The translations under genes were made by a program, and so were the position numbers. Shown one piece after another: positions 34,213-45,582 of a DNA stretch of 64,000 nucleotides. The stretch comes from Zea mays (taxonomy: Eukaryota > Streptophyta > Magnoliopsida > Poales > Poaceae). The stretch is from contig NC_050096.1 in assembly GCF_902167145.1 (NCBI RefSeq), positions 77,310,683-77,374,682 on the forward strand, given 5' to 3'. Below the pieces are notes generated by a model. That model did not search any database and was not told the origin of the DNA. It worked only from the letters and a program-made list of their open reading frames with translations. The number at the start of each line of letters is the position of its first letter. Position 1 is the first letter of the stretch.

Positions 34213-37200
34213 ATGATGGAGAGGATATCCTGGATGTATAACTTATCAAGGCTAGATCCATCATACATATTTGAGGTCCATAAGTTTATTGTTGTCGCTA
34301 AGAACCATGCTTGGAGAACAAAGACAAAACACATATATTGTCCATGCATGGACTGCAAAAATGCTGTTGTATTTGATGACACAGAACAAATCATATCTCA
34401 TCTGGTATGCCGAGGATTTGTGAAGGATTACATAATTTGGACAAAGCATGGAGAGGGTAGCTCTTCGCCTTATACAGCTGGAAACCCTGCGAACATCGAC
34501 GACAGCTTTTAGTTCGTTCACGAGACACAACAACCTCTTCCACAGAGCGAACATGTAGTGCCAAATGTTACTGATCATGGTTACGCCGGAGGAAATGAAC
34601 GTGAAAGAACCCATGTTCTTCCAAATGTTATGGACGAGGAAGATGCAGAGTTGTTAGAGGCAATGTTGCGTCGTCATACAGATCCATTGATGTTCTTCAT
34701 GAAAGGTATGGAGTCCCTGAAGAAGGCAGCAGAAGAGCCTTTGTACGACGAGTCTAAGGGCTGTACCAAAGAGTTCACGACGCTCCGGTCTGTGTTAAAG
34801 TTGTTGATGTTAAAAGCTAGATATGGTCTGTCTGATGCTGGCTTCGATGCGTTCTTGAGTATTGTCGCAGACATGCTTCCAAAGGAGAACAAAGTGCCTG
34901 CTAACACGTACTATGCAAAGAAACTAATCAGTCCACTCACTATGGGCGTGGAGAAGATCCACGCGTGTAGAAATCATTGTATCCTTTATCGAGGTGATGA
35001 TTATAAAGACTTGGAGAGTTGCCCAAAGTGTGGTGCAAGTAGGTACAAGACGAATAAAGACTATCGAGAGGAAGAGTGTGTTGCATCTGTGTCTAAAGGG
35101 AAGAAGTGAAAGAAAGCCAAAAAGAAGACTTCAAAATCCACGAGCAAAGAAAAAGAAGAAGTAGACTATTATGCGCTCAAAAAGATTCCTGCTTTGGTGA
35201 TGTGGTACCTCCCCGTCATCGATCGATTGAGGTGTTTGTTCGCTAACCCTGAGGATGCCAAACTTATGAGCTGGCATGCTTCTGATGAGCACAAAAACGA
35301 TGGGAAGCTTCGACATCCAGCCGATGGGAAGCAGTGGCAAGATTTCAATGAGAACCACCGAGACTTTGCTGATGAACCAAGAAATGTTAGGTTCGCACTG
35401 AGTACTGATGGAATGAATCCATTTGCTGAAAGGAGCAGCAAGCATAGCACATGGCCAGTGATCCTCACCATATACAACCTTCCTTCATGGTTGATGCAGA
35501 AACGGAAGTACATTTTGCTAACCATGCTTATTTCTGGACCTACACAACCTGGAGTTGATATGGATGTATTTTTAGAGCCCTTAATGGAGGATATGAAAAT
35601 ATTGTGGGTAACGGGTGTTCAAATGTTGGATGAGTATCGTAAAGATTCATTCACGCTGAGAGCAATTATTTTTGTTATGATCAACGATTACCCTGCACTC
35701 TTCACATTATCAGGCCAGTTTAAGGGAAAGGTTGGCTGCACAGTATGCATTGATGAAACCGCTTACGTGTCCCTTACTGCATCTAAGAAGATAGTGTACA
35801 TGAGGCACATACGCTTTTTATTGGAAGGACACAGGTACCGCATGTGAAAGATGGATAAGTATTTTGACAATAATGGTGAACTACATTCTACTGCTCCATC
35901 GGGTAACAATAAAGGTCATAGAGTTTTTGAAATAGTCAGGAATATCAAGTTTGTTTTCGGGAAGAAGACAAAAGACAGAAAAACAAGGAAGGATGTCAAA
36001 CCAGCTCCGGGGGCTATATTCAAGAAAAAGTCTATTTTCTTCGAGTACTTGCCTTACTGGAAAGAGTTAGATGTGCGGCATGCGATCGATGGTATGCACG
36101 TTCAGATGAACGTGTTTGAAAGCATAATTGGCACCTTGCTAGACATAAAGGGCAAAACAAAAGAAGGGCTCAATTCACGCATGGACTTGGTAAATTTAGG
36201 CATAAAAAAGGAACTACATCCTGTTCTTCAAGAAAATGGGAAGTATCATCTCCCAGCAGCAAGCTACAATCTCAATGTAGATGAGAAACATGCGATGTGT
36301 GTTTGGCTTAAGAATTTGAAAGTCCCATCCGGATTCTGCTCTAGCATACGAAGTATTGTGTCAATGAAAGACCTGATAGTCACCAACTACAACTCACATG
36401 ATTGTCATGTCATGCTGACTACATTCCTACCTATTGCCATCAGGGCTATAAATCCTTTGTTTTTAAAGATGGCAATCACACGGTTGTGCTACTTTTTCAA
36501 CAGAATTTCACAAAAGGTAATTGACCGTGATGAGTTGGCATCTCTTCAGGAATTCGCAGTGGAGACAATAGCACAGTTTGAGATGTGTTTCCCTCCATCG
36601 TTCTTTGATATTATGGTGCACCTTGTGGTGCACTTGGTGCCACAAATAGAGGCATTGGGTCCTATGTACTTGCATGAAATGTGGACGTACGAGCGTTTCA
36701 TGTCAATACTGAATGGCTATGTATCAACCCGTGCTCGTCCCGAGGCATCCATGATAGAGGGGTACTATACCGAAGAGGCCATTGAGTCCAGAGGTCCATT
36801 CTACAATAGTATCCTAAAAGACCAGGTTGCAATAGGTCTGCCTCCGTCACGACACGAGGGTAGATTGTATGGAAGCGGGAGGATGGGACAGAAATCTTTC
36901 ATCCCACCAGATTACAATACAGTACTTGAGGCACATCACAACATCCTACATCAGCTAGCGATAATAGAGCCATTTATCCAACAACACATCAATGAGCTTC
37001 ACGAGCAAAATCCTGGGCATACGGCTGATTGGGTAATGAAGCAACATAAGCAGCGGTTCAACACATGGCTAATGGTGAAGGACATTCCACGTGGAGAAAC
37101 AATAGAAGAAAAAACCATCAAGGGGTTGGCATCTGGACCATCACGCCAGGTCACAACATGGCAAACCTATGACATTAGTGGATTCACATTTTGTACAAAG

Positions 37201-37719
37201 TCCAAGGACAAAAAGAGCATGTCACAAAACAGTGGTGTTCGATGCAAGGCCATAGACGATGAAACTGGTGAGATTATTACATATTTTGGCTTTATTGAGG
37301 ACATATGGGAACTAGACTATGGTACATTTCAGATCTCGGTTTTCCGATGTCAATGGGTTGAAGACAAACATGTCACGGTAGACAACTATGGGGTCAGAGT
37401 TCTTGATCTAAGTAAGGTAGGTTACAAAGATGACCCATGGATCCTTGCTAATCGTGCTGCACAGGTCTTCTATGCTGAACAGATCATTTCTAACAATGAG
37501 AAGAAAAGCACTGACAAACCGAAGCATGTAGTTTTTCCTGGAAAACAACAAGCTATAGGAGTTGATGGTGTATCTGATTTAGAGGATTTTAACCAGTTCA
37601 ACGACATGTCTCTTTTCATAGACCATCCAACCAAGATAAGGAACGTTGAGCGAAGCATCCCACGCAATTCGATGCCCTGGGTACGCCACGATGGACAAGG
37701 CAGAACAATAGCTCCCTAG
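34213..37719 (+). pseudogene. CACTA transposase (TNPD/tnp2 type), three in-frame stops
   Basis: One reading frame of 1,168 codons starts MMERISWMYNL. It shows in order an N-terminal transposase-associated domain with C-x2-C pairs (CPCMDCKN), a CPKCGASRYK zinc ribbon, the tnp2/Transposase_21 core (ALSTDGMNPFAERSSKHSTW through HAIDGMHVQMNVFESIIG), DUF4218-like FPPSFFDIMVHLVVHL with YVSTRARPEASMIEGYY, and DUF4216-like RCQWVEDKHVTVDNYG with DDPWILANRAAQVFY. Stops at 34510 (TAG), 35107 (TGA) and 35845 (TGA) break it, with no frameshift. The TGAs sit where relatives tend to have Arg, consistent with CGA to TGA. The intact protein would cut CACTA ends. Confidence 0.92.
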
Positions 37720-37859
37720 ATTATATAGTTGTCATGTAATTGATTATTGTTAGGACATGTCATGTAATTGATTATTGTTAGTGACAAACCGAAGCATGTA
37801 ATTTTACACGACTTTCTAGTGACTTTCTAGAGAGGAGAGGGAGAGGGAGAGAGCTATTG

Positions 37860-38213
37860 TTGCCAATGCGCTCGGAGTAGGTCCAGCACTTACCGTCCGT
37901 GCGGATGCAGCACTTTGCACATCCAGAATGCCCGTTCTTGCACTGATTTTACACAGAGCAGAGCATCATGCTGGAGCCTACCGATCAATATGTACTGTAT
38001 ATATACATGCATGGTAATCTGACTTGCCATGAAAACTTCGGACTGGAAGGGTAGGCAGCAGATGTCGCACTCCAGCGCGTCCTTCTCCATGGATAGTGTC
38101 ACAGTCGCCTCTTCCTCATCCTCCAACCCCGCCTCTTCCTCATCCTCCACCACCACCTTGGCTTTCTTTGGAGTGCCGCCGTCAGAGGAAGTCGTGGTCT
38201 TTTTCTCGGTCAT
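37860..38213 (-). pseudogene. Captured SINA-type E3 ligase RING fragment
   Basis: On the minus strand, ATG 38213 opens an acidic leader (EDEEEAGLEDEEEA) followed by ALECDICCLPFQSEVFM, the first half of a SIAH/SINA RING. After an intron-like gap ending ATCAG near 37943, the frame reads CKNGHSGCAKCCIRTDGKCW then TYSERIGNN, the second half. Relatives have C-P-x-C where this has C-W-T-Y, so a zinc ligand is lost. Only the RING is present and the substrate-binding part is missing. It lies between the two transposon genes in opposite orientation. Confidence 0.72.
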
Positions 38214-38442
38214 GGTTTATCACCTAGAACGCGAGGTAAAATAAAAGCAGGGAGGACTATTCGACTAATATATACATATCAGGCAGTAAGAAACAAGCAT
38301 CTTCAAAGAACATGTTGTGAAAGAACTTGGAAAGATGTTTACCAGATCTGATACTTGTGAAAGAACTTCACACCAATGGTGATGAGAGACGCGAAGCTAG
38401 GAGACGACGTAGTATTTAAACACTGCAAGAACGGGCATTCTA
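38214..38442. other. CACTA interior flanking the SINA capture
   Basis: Non-coding. At 38423-38440 it has TGCAAGAACGGGCATTCT, an inverted copy of 18 bp of the captured RING exon (37925-37942). Confidence 0.5.
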
Positions 38443-38680
38443 GTGATAGAGGAGGGAGAGAGAGGGAAGAGAGAGGAGGGAGAGAGAGAGAGAGAGAGGG
38501 AGAGGGGAGAGAGAGGAGCTAGGGAGAGGAGAGAGAGAGGACAGAGAGAGAGGAGAGAGAGAGAGGAGAGAGAGAGGAGAGAGAGAGGAGAGAGAGATAG
38601 AGGAGGGAGAGAGAGGGAAGAGAGAGGAGAGAGAGAGGGGAGAGAGAGAGGAGAGAGAGAGAGGAGGGAGAGAGAAGTAA
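38443..38680 (+). repeat. GA-rich purine tract 1
   Basis: About 240 bp of almost pure GAGAG/GGAGA on the plus strand, followed by an AT-rich TATATA stretch to about 38780. The open frames in it are low-complexity artefacts. Confidence 0.92.
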
Positions 38681-38799
38681 TATATAAATATATATATTAT
38701 GTATACTAAATATATATATTTATATATTTAATATGTATAAAAATTTATATACTTAATGTATGAATATACAATAAAAAAATAATATACTAAAAACATTAC

Positions 38800-39006
38800 T
38801 ACTCGCGGTTCACAACGAAAACCGCCAGTATAAATGACCTCCACAGTCTGTGGATGGCATTTCTACTGGCGGTTCTCGATGACAACCGCCAGTAGAAATG
38901 GCCTCCACAGTCTGTGGATGGCATTTCTACTAGCGGTTCTTGATGACAACCGCCAGTAGAAATGATTTCTACTGGCGGTTGTCATTGTCAACCGCCAGTA
39001 GAAATA
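38800..39006 (+). repeat. Internal array of CACTA subterminal-type repeats
   Basis: AACCGCCAGTAGAAAT and its complement alternate about eight times. A duplicated spacer (CTCCACAGTCTGTGGATGG, near 38850 and 38904) is itself palindromic. The repeat differs from the terminal arrays by one base (AGTAG against AGTGG). It ends just before the second TATA box. Confidence 0.88.
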
Positions 39007-39010
39007 TCTC

Positions 39011-39020
39011 CTATATAAAG
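39011..39020 (+). promoter_or_regulatory. TATA box of the second CACTA gene
   Basis: CTATATAAAG just after the internal array. It is followed by GC-rich leader-like DNA (CGCCGCCGTCGTCC near 39125-39150) ending GGCGTAGGTAAGTTC near 39162, a good donor site. Confidence 0.6.
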
Positions 39021-39279
39021 GAGCGCGCGCGGGGGCGAAAATTTCGCTAAGTCTCTGGCGCCCTGTCTTTCACACTTCCCGCCGTCAGGCTGCCAAAATT
39101 TCGCCCAGCGATTTCTCCGCCGTGCGCCGCCGTCGTCCACGCCGTCGTCCCCGCGGCGTAGGTAAGTTCTTCTCTCTCCCTCCCTTTCTTCGACTATGAT
39201 CGCTCGGGCTCAGGCATGCACGTGCCGCCGCCGCCGTGCACTTGCCGCCGCCGCCGCGCGGCTAAACCCTAAGCCTAGG

Positions 39280-39660
39280 AAGAGTGAGAGAGTGAGAGGG
39301 AAGAGAGAGGAGGAAGAGGGAAGAGAGGGAGACCCCTGCGCGCGTCTCTGCAGAGAGTGAGAGAGAGGGAGAGAAGAGAGAGGAGGGAGAGGGAAGAGAG
39401 AGGAGAGGAGAGAGAGGGAAAGGGAAGAGAGAGGAAAGAGAGGGAGAGGGAGGGAGGGAAGAGAGAGGAAAGGGAGGGGGATGGAGAGGAGAGAGGGAAA
39501 GGGAAGAGAGAGGAAAGAGAGTGGAGGGAGGGAGAGAGAGAAGGGAGAGGAGGGAGAGGGAGTGTATATATAGGAAAGAGAGTGGAGGGAGAGAGAGAGA
39601 GGAGAGAGAGGAGAGAGAGGGATAGGGAAGAGAGAGGAAAGAGAGGGAGAGGGAGTGTAA
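39280..39660 (+). repeat. GA-rich purine tract 2
   Basis: About 380 bp of GAGAGG-type purine repeats within the presumed leader intron of the second gene. A short non-purine unit, GTGTATATATAGGAAAGAG, interrupts it near 39562. Simple-sequence expansion. Confidence 0.92.
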
Positions 39661-39844
39661 AATGTAGACTAGATTCACTAGTATAAAATGTTTTTTGGCT
39701 TCCACTCTCTAGTAAACAACGTATTCCATTGTAGTACTATTAGCTAGTGAAATTAGAAGACGACGTACGACACACTTGCGTTGCTTCGATTAAGAGCAAT
39801 TCATCAGAACCCCACTTGACCAGAGCGAGTTCTCATCACCTCTC

Positions 39845-40250
39845 TATACGTTCTATATGACTCCTCCATCTCTCTCTCTACGTCCTATACGACTCCTCCT
39901 CTCTCCCTCTCTCCCTCTCTATACGTTCTATACGACTCCATCTCTCCCTCTCTCTCCCTCTCTATACGTCCTATACGACTCCTCCTCTCTCCCTCTCTCT
40001 CTCTCTCTATACGTTCTATACGACTCTCCATCTCCCTCTCTCCCTCTCTCCCTATCTATACGTCCTATATGACTCCTCCTCTCTCCCTCTCTCTCTATAC
40101 GTTCTATACGACTCTCCATCTCCCTCTCTCCCTCTCTATATGTCCTATACGACTCCTCCTCTATCCCTCTCTCTCTCTCTATACGTTCTATACGACTCTC
40201 CATCTCTCTCTCTACGTCCTATACGACTCTCCCTCTCTATACGTAACTCG
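39845..40250 (+). repeat. Pyrimidine-rich minisatellite
   Basis: About ten copies of TATACGT[T/C]CTATACGACTC separated by CTCTCC runs of varying length. GTT and GTC versions largely alternate, implying growth by a two-unit block. It lies in the presumed leader intron of the second CACTA gene. Confidence 0.9.
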
Positions 40251-40263
40251 ATAATATTCGTAT

Positions 40264-40324
40264 CACAATATTAGGGGTTAGGGTTAGGGCTTAGGGTTAG
40301 TGTTAGTGATTAAGGGTTAGGGTA
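40264..40324 (+). repeat. Interstitial telomere-like repeat
   Basis: About eight degenerate units of TTAGGG/GTTAGGG (for example GGGGTTAGGGTTAGGGCTTA). The plant telomere unit is TTTAGGG; these are shorter and imperfect, so this is an internal patch, not a chromosome end. Confidence 0.75.
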
Positions 40325-40370
40325 TTTGTTAATATGAATTTAATTATTGCTTATGTTAATATGTAGCTCA

Positions 40371-43300
40371 ATGAGTTCTCCAACCAAGGACCAAGGATTA
40401 GGGCCCGACCACATGGACAAGAGTGTTGCTCAAGAAGAATCCAGCAGTGAAGGATATGAAACGCCTAGCGACCCTTTTCCTACCACTAGGATAGATAGGG
40501 CCGCTGCGCGTGAGTTGCAACGTGACCCTACTTATGATCCACAAGAACATGAGGTAAATTACACATCCTTAATTTCGTGTGTGTACCTAATTAATTAGCT
40601 GATTTCACAATGTCTATTACACATGCATGATTTTCTTGTGCATTTTATTACATGAATAGGAGGTCTTGTCTCAATTTCGTGTGATGCTCGAAAAAGCTGC
40701 GGCACGATACCAAGACGCACCAGAACCGACCCAAGACGCACCGGAACCGATCCAAGGCGCACCGGAACCGACCCAAGGCGCACCGGAATCGACCGGGACA
40801 ACCACCGAGAGGTCAAAGAAAAGGAAGCAGAGCGATCGGAACAGAGGTGACAGGGGGCTAAACAAGTTTCCTGACAAGACATATAAAATCACAGACGTGA
40901 GCCCGAATGGTCAGCCCCTAGCTCCAGAAGAGGCACTGCCTAAGTTCCGGAATGCACTTGGGTTCTTAGTTAGAGATAATCTAGACATCACAATCCGACA
41001 GTGGAGAGATGTATCAGATGATGTCAAGAATCAAATGTGGAATAAGCTAGTAACGAGGTTCGTTTTGCCTGGGGGTTCAGAAGAACTCATCAAATAATAC
41101 ACGATGAAGCAGTTTGCAATCAATTTACGAAACTGGAGGTCTGAGATGAATATAAAGTTTGCAAAGAAAGGCCTAGACCCGATGAAAAAATATAAAATCT
41201 CAGCAGGTCAGTGGGCAGTATTTCTAGAGCAGAGGAGCAGCCCTGATTTCATATCGCTAAGTGAGGCAAATTCGGAACTATCCAAGAAGAACAAATACCA
41301 CCACCACCTTGGCACAGGTGGTTACAAGCATCAGGTTCCTAAATGGAGACAAGAAGACGCCGAGAAGAAGGCTGCAGGGTTGCCGACGCTGTCCGAGCAA
41401 CTTGGTGAAAGGACAGCTAATTGGATCCATGCTAGAAAACCAAGGGAAACTGAGTCTGGTGTATCTTTTGATGATCCCACTGTTTAAGAAGCGACAAAAA
41501 GCATATATGCAATTGCAGCTAAGCAGAGCCAAGGAACATTTAAGCCACAAAGGGAGAGAGACATTCTAACGGCTGGTCTCGGTAACCCTGAGCATCCTGG
41601 TCGTGTACGAGGAATCTCATCTAAGTAAGGATGGAAGGAAGGATTCGGACCACAATGGGAAGGTCTGTACAAGAAACGTGATCGATACAAGGAAGAGATG
41701 GCGAATTATTTTAAGGAGGAGGCCAAGAAAGAGTTCAAAGGCCTGATGTCTGAAATGCTATCGAATCCTCCTCCAGAATTGATGCAGCAATTGGCGATGG
41801 CGAGTGCGATGTCTGTTCAACAGATGACCACTCCACAGATGCAAATAATTCCAGCAGCTCAAACGCCAGCTTCCACCGAGGGTACGACCATCCCAAGCTC
41901 TGTCGCGTCAACGGGAAATAAGGTCCGCTATCCAGTTGATGACATCACAAGGCCTGTGGCATGCACACTAGTTATAAGATATGGTATTAACAATCAGCGT
42001 ACAAAGAAAGTAGCCACAGGCCTTGCGATCCCAGGACGCAAGTTCCATGGAAACGACATTCCAGAAGAATATTGCAGGGTAGAAGTGACGTCAGTCATCC
42101 AAGGATACGAGGACGACATGCTAGACATCCTTGGGCCCGAAGGTATCGAGACACTTGGACAAGCTATCAAGAATTTTATCCTTTGGCCTCGAAGGGATGT
42201 CGAATTGGTTGATTGGACGAATTCATCGCAGGCCCAACCGTCTCCGCCTTCTCAAATTGTTGTTCCTATTGTACATCAATCATCACCTCCTCAAACTTCA
42301 CATGCTGCTCCTCATCCTCTTTCTGACCCTCCTCCTCATCCTCATGGTGGCCCACCATCTCCGCCACATACATCGCCCTTCAGGGATCCACCTTCTCCAC
42401 AGCCATCTCCACGACCATCAAAGAAATCTAAAGTTTCTATACCAAAATTAGTGTCCCCGTTCGAGAAGAAAAAGAAGAGTAAATCCACTGCTGGCACAAC
42501 TCGTTTTTTGAAAGGGATTGGACGGAGCCTCACGTCAGACACTGTTGATTTGGCCGATCTCGAGGAGTCCACAAAAAAGGCTGAGGCAATGGCCACAAAG
42601 ATAAAGAAGCCAACTAAGGCAGATTATAAAAACGTGCCTAAAAAATATGTGTCGGGCAGACCACTACTCACTTTTGAGAAACTAAGGAAGGTCCCGGCTA
42701 ATATTAAAAGGTTGCATGATTGGTACATGCGGGCATCTTCAGTTGGCATCGACACCATCAGTGTTAATATACCAACCCATGCTTTTATTGGTTCAAATCA
42801 AAAAGCAGTTGTTGCATTCGAGGACATGTGGTTAATGATGAACCTTTAGAGACTCGGCGTGCAACTTGTAACCATATTTGCATTGTAAGTGTCACTCATA
42901 CTCCACATATATGTGTTATTATTAGCTAGTGAGTTGTATAAATTTTCAATATCTGACATGCACGTGTGCGTTGCAGAATGCAACATGATCAGCAGGAGAT
43001 CCTTTATGGTACCAATCCCAATGCTAGTGCCAGTAAAAGGGTTGGGTATCTCAACCCAATAAAGATATGCGAGGATAACCACACTTTTAGAATCGGAAAA
43101 GGCAACGAAGCATTACAGGGACTAACGGACGAAGAAATTGAGGTGCGTATCCAGGATCTGAAGAAGGATTTTGAAGCAAGATACGCCACCTACATAGGAC
43201 ACGCAATGCTTCAATTTCAAGACAGGGAATCCATAGTGGCCCCGTACAACTTTAAGTAAGTATGATTTTGCATAAATAAAATCAATAATTTCAATACACA

Positions 43301-44075
43301 TGTATCACAAGTTTGATTCGTACAGGGACCACTGGATATGCTTCTTCATTTATCCTAAGGTTGGAAAGGTGCTGGTGCTCGACTCCTTGCACACCGAGCC
43401 TTCGGCCTATTCAAAATTTCTCGGCATCTTAGATCTGTAAGCCTTTTCTATGCATGCATACTTATATCGATGAGAATTGTAGAATAACATGGTGATTCTA
43501 TTTGAGATCACAGGGCATTTAGGTTTTATAAGCTACAAGGTGGAAAGTACGACACGTCCAAAAAAGGCGTGCCACTAGACATCCATTATAACTGGCCGAT
43601 AAGTATGTGAATTTATGAATACATATCATACATGTACGTACATAGGACAATGTTGCAACTAAATAACCAATCTCCCGTTATGTAGTGCCACAAGCAACCA
43701 CCCGGATCGGTCCTATGTGGGTTCTACGTGTGCGAGTTCATGAGAATGAACGGACGATACATCACGAACCCTGGCAAGGTATTATTAGTAATAGTCACGT
43801 ATGTATTTATGTCATTAAAGATGCAAATGTGTTATTATTGAGGATAAATAGTTGATGTTTATAAACTTCCTTTACAACAATTTCAACAAGGAAGCCCGGA
43901 GAACTTGACTGAAGGTGCATTGTATGGCATAGTTGAGGACCTGTGCACATTCATATTGAAAGAGGTCATTCCCGCAGAAGGGAAATATCACGATGCTTCC
44001 GGAACATTAGCTTTGCCAGAGTTTAGAATACTAACAGAAATTATTAGACTATCTCTTAGCCAAGATAGTTATTAG
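40371..44075 (+). pseudogene. CACTA second gene: Transposase_24-type region with ULP1-like protease domain
   Basis: Proposed exons: 40371-40553, 40660-42884, 42977-43255, 43326-43436, 43514-43598, 43686-43778, and about 43892-44075. The long second exon has a repetitive DAPEPTQ/GAPEPTQ segment, a Transposase_24-like region (YHHHLGTGGYKHQVPKWRQ, WIHARKP), a Pro/His-rich stretch and a basic KKSKVSIPK segment. The last exons form a C48 cysteine protease fold with His (KDHWICFFIYP), Asp (VLVLDSL) and Gln-Cys ([17 protein letters not shown]), so the triad is present. Stops at 41095, 41485, about 41625 and 42847, a donor reading AT instead of GT at 43599, and a frame slip before the last exon disable it. 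ULP1 proteases cleave SUMO. Its role in a transposon is unknown. Confidence 0.82.
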
Positions 44076-44282
44076 AGCTTAAGTGAAAACTTTGATGTAT
44101 ATAATGTGTGATGCATACATGGTTGTAAACAAGACTTTGATGTATATAAATGTATGATAGAATTTAATTCCATGTTGCTTTTAATATCAATACTACATGT
44201 TTATCAATATCAATATATATATATATGTTTGTGTGTGTAAATATATATAAATTTCAGTACTGATTGAAAATTTAAAAAAAGG

Positions 44283-44470
44283 CGGGAAAACTTTCCACTG
44301 GCGGCTAAATAAAACAAACCGACAGTGGAAATAGCATTTCCACTAGCGGTTTTCTTAATAAAACCGCCAGCGGTTCTTGAATAACCGCCAGTGGAAATGG
44401 CGATTTCCACTGGCCCCTAGCACTGGCGGCACTGAAAAGCGCCAGTGAAAACGTCTCTAGAACCGCCACT
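44283..44470 (+). repeat. Right subterminal repeat array of the CACTA element
   Basis: Alternating CCACTGGCGG and CCGCCAGTGG units, some with one change (ACCGACAGTGG, CCACTAGCGG), up to the right terminus. Matches the left array in reverse. Confidence 0.85.
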
Positions 44471-44495
44471 ATAGAGGCTGTGTGTAATAGTGTGA

Positions 44496-44837
44496 GTAGA
44501 ATATTTTCAAAGTTTGAGCGATTGGTCTCTCTCACTGACTCCAAAAAATGTTTGCTATGTGTGGCACTATGCACCGATTTATAATGACAAAAAACAACTT
44601 CGTGTGAAACTACATACATGCCCACAGATCCTATACATGTAAACTACAAATCTTGTAAGGTTACTATTAATTTTTCCCTTCCCGCGTGCACCAACCAACC
44701 TTATGGAATCTTCTCGTCTCCTTCTGTTCCGTGTGTTAATGCTTCGGAGACGAAGCTTCCTCTGCCCTTCATTCCAACTTACCAACCGATCCACCGAAGC
44801 TGAAGCTTTTTTTAGCTTCGTCGCTTCCTTATGCATT
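44496..44837. repeat. Old LTR-like relic, middle part
   Basis: Flank of both the CACTA element and Gypsy-2. Its right part is rich in GCTTCGG/CGAAGC words (near 44742-44825), related in style to Gypsy-2 but diverged. It probably continues 32691-33127 and resumes after 63548. Confidence 0.45.
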
Positions 44838-44842
44838 GATGT

Positions 44843-45438
44843 TGTTGGGGACTTGTTCTCAAATGCTATAAATTAAGAACAAGGCAACATAAAATGTTAA
44901 ATGTTAATGTCCTTCGTCCAATGAAGCATTATTCCTTTAAGGATTAATGGACTTCAGACGAAGGTTAAAAACGATACAATTACGAAGGTTAAACCTTCGT
45001 AATTGAACTCTAGTAGATCATATAAAATAATACGAAATATGAAGTATTAAAGACAAATAAATTATAAATGAACAACATCACTTTTATATTATCTCCATTT
45101 AATGTATTCAAATATTAAATACATTTATACCTCTGCCTTGACAAAGATTAATTCCCGATTGGCGTGATTGCAATTGCAGGAAATGCGTGAACAGTAAAGG
45201 AGCATTGTTCACTATTTATAGGCACAGGACACAGCCTGTGAGGAATTACAATCATGCCCCTCGTAAAAGTTTACAACAACGACTCAAACATTTATGGACT
45301 AAACGGTCATTCTATTTTTAAGTCGGTTTGCAGCTCCGAAGCTTCATGGAGAGGAACCTTCGGTCATCACATGCGGACAGCTTCAGACGAAGCTGTTTCT
45401 TCCTGCAGGACCTTCGGCGACGAAGCATGGTCCCAACA
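44843..45438 (-). repeat. 3' LTR of Gypsy-2
   Basis: Partner of 62948-63543. Just inside it the minus strand reads GAAGGGGCTAC, a plausible purine tract. Contains complementary CGAAGGTT/AACCTTCG words near 44978-45000 that could fold. Confidence 0.93.
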
Positions 45439-45582
45439 GTAGCCCCTTCGTGGTGTTAGATCGTTTTTCGTAACGAGCTTGATCCGTGAAAAAAGTCTCT
45501 TAGGCTTCAGGAAGCCTAAGGTCCGAAAAACACCTTCCCTGAGCTCGTTACCGAGAAACGATTCAGTTTCCGAGCGCGTAGC

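Larger units (their letters stand above)
33128..44495 (+). mobile_element. CACTA (En/Spm-type) DNA transposon, 11.4 kb
   Basis: The left terminus CACTAGTAGAAAA (33131) and right terminus TAATAGTG (ending 44492) give CACTA tips in inverted orientation. They are flanked by the 3 bp duplication TGA on both sides. Subterminal arrays of AACCGCCAGTGGAAAT in alternating orientation occupy both ends, and a third such array lies inside at 38805-39006. It holds a tnp2-type transposase pseudogene (34213-37719), a captured SINA fragment, and a second gene with a Transposase_24-type region and an ULP1-like protease domain (40371-44075). Nonsense codons in both genes suggest it is immobile on its own. Confidence 0.93.

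Noticed and set aside
38443..39705. Open frames of Arg/Glu or Ser/Leu/Pro repeats
   Set aside because: They are translations of GAGAG/CTCTC simple repeats, not proteins.
40264..40324. True telomere or chromosome end
   Set aside because: Only a few degenerate units, wrong unit length for plants, and a transposon gene continues on the far side.
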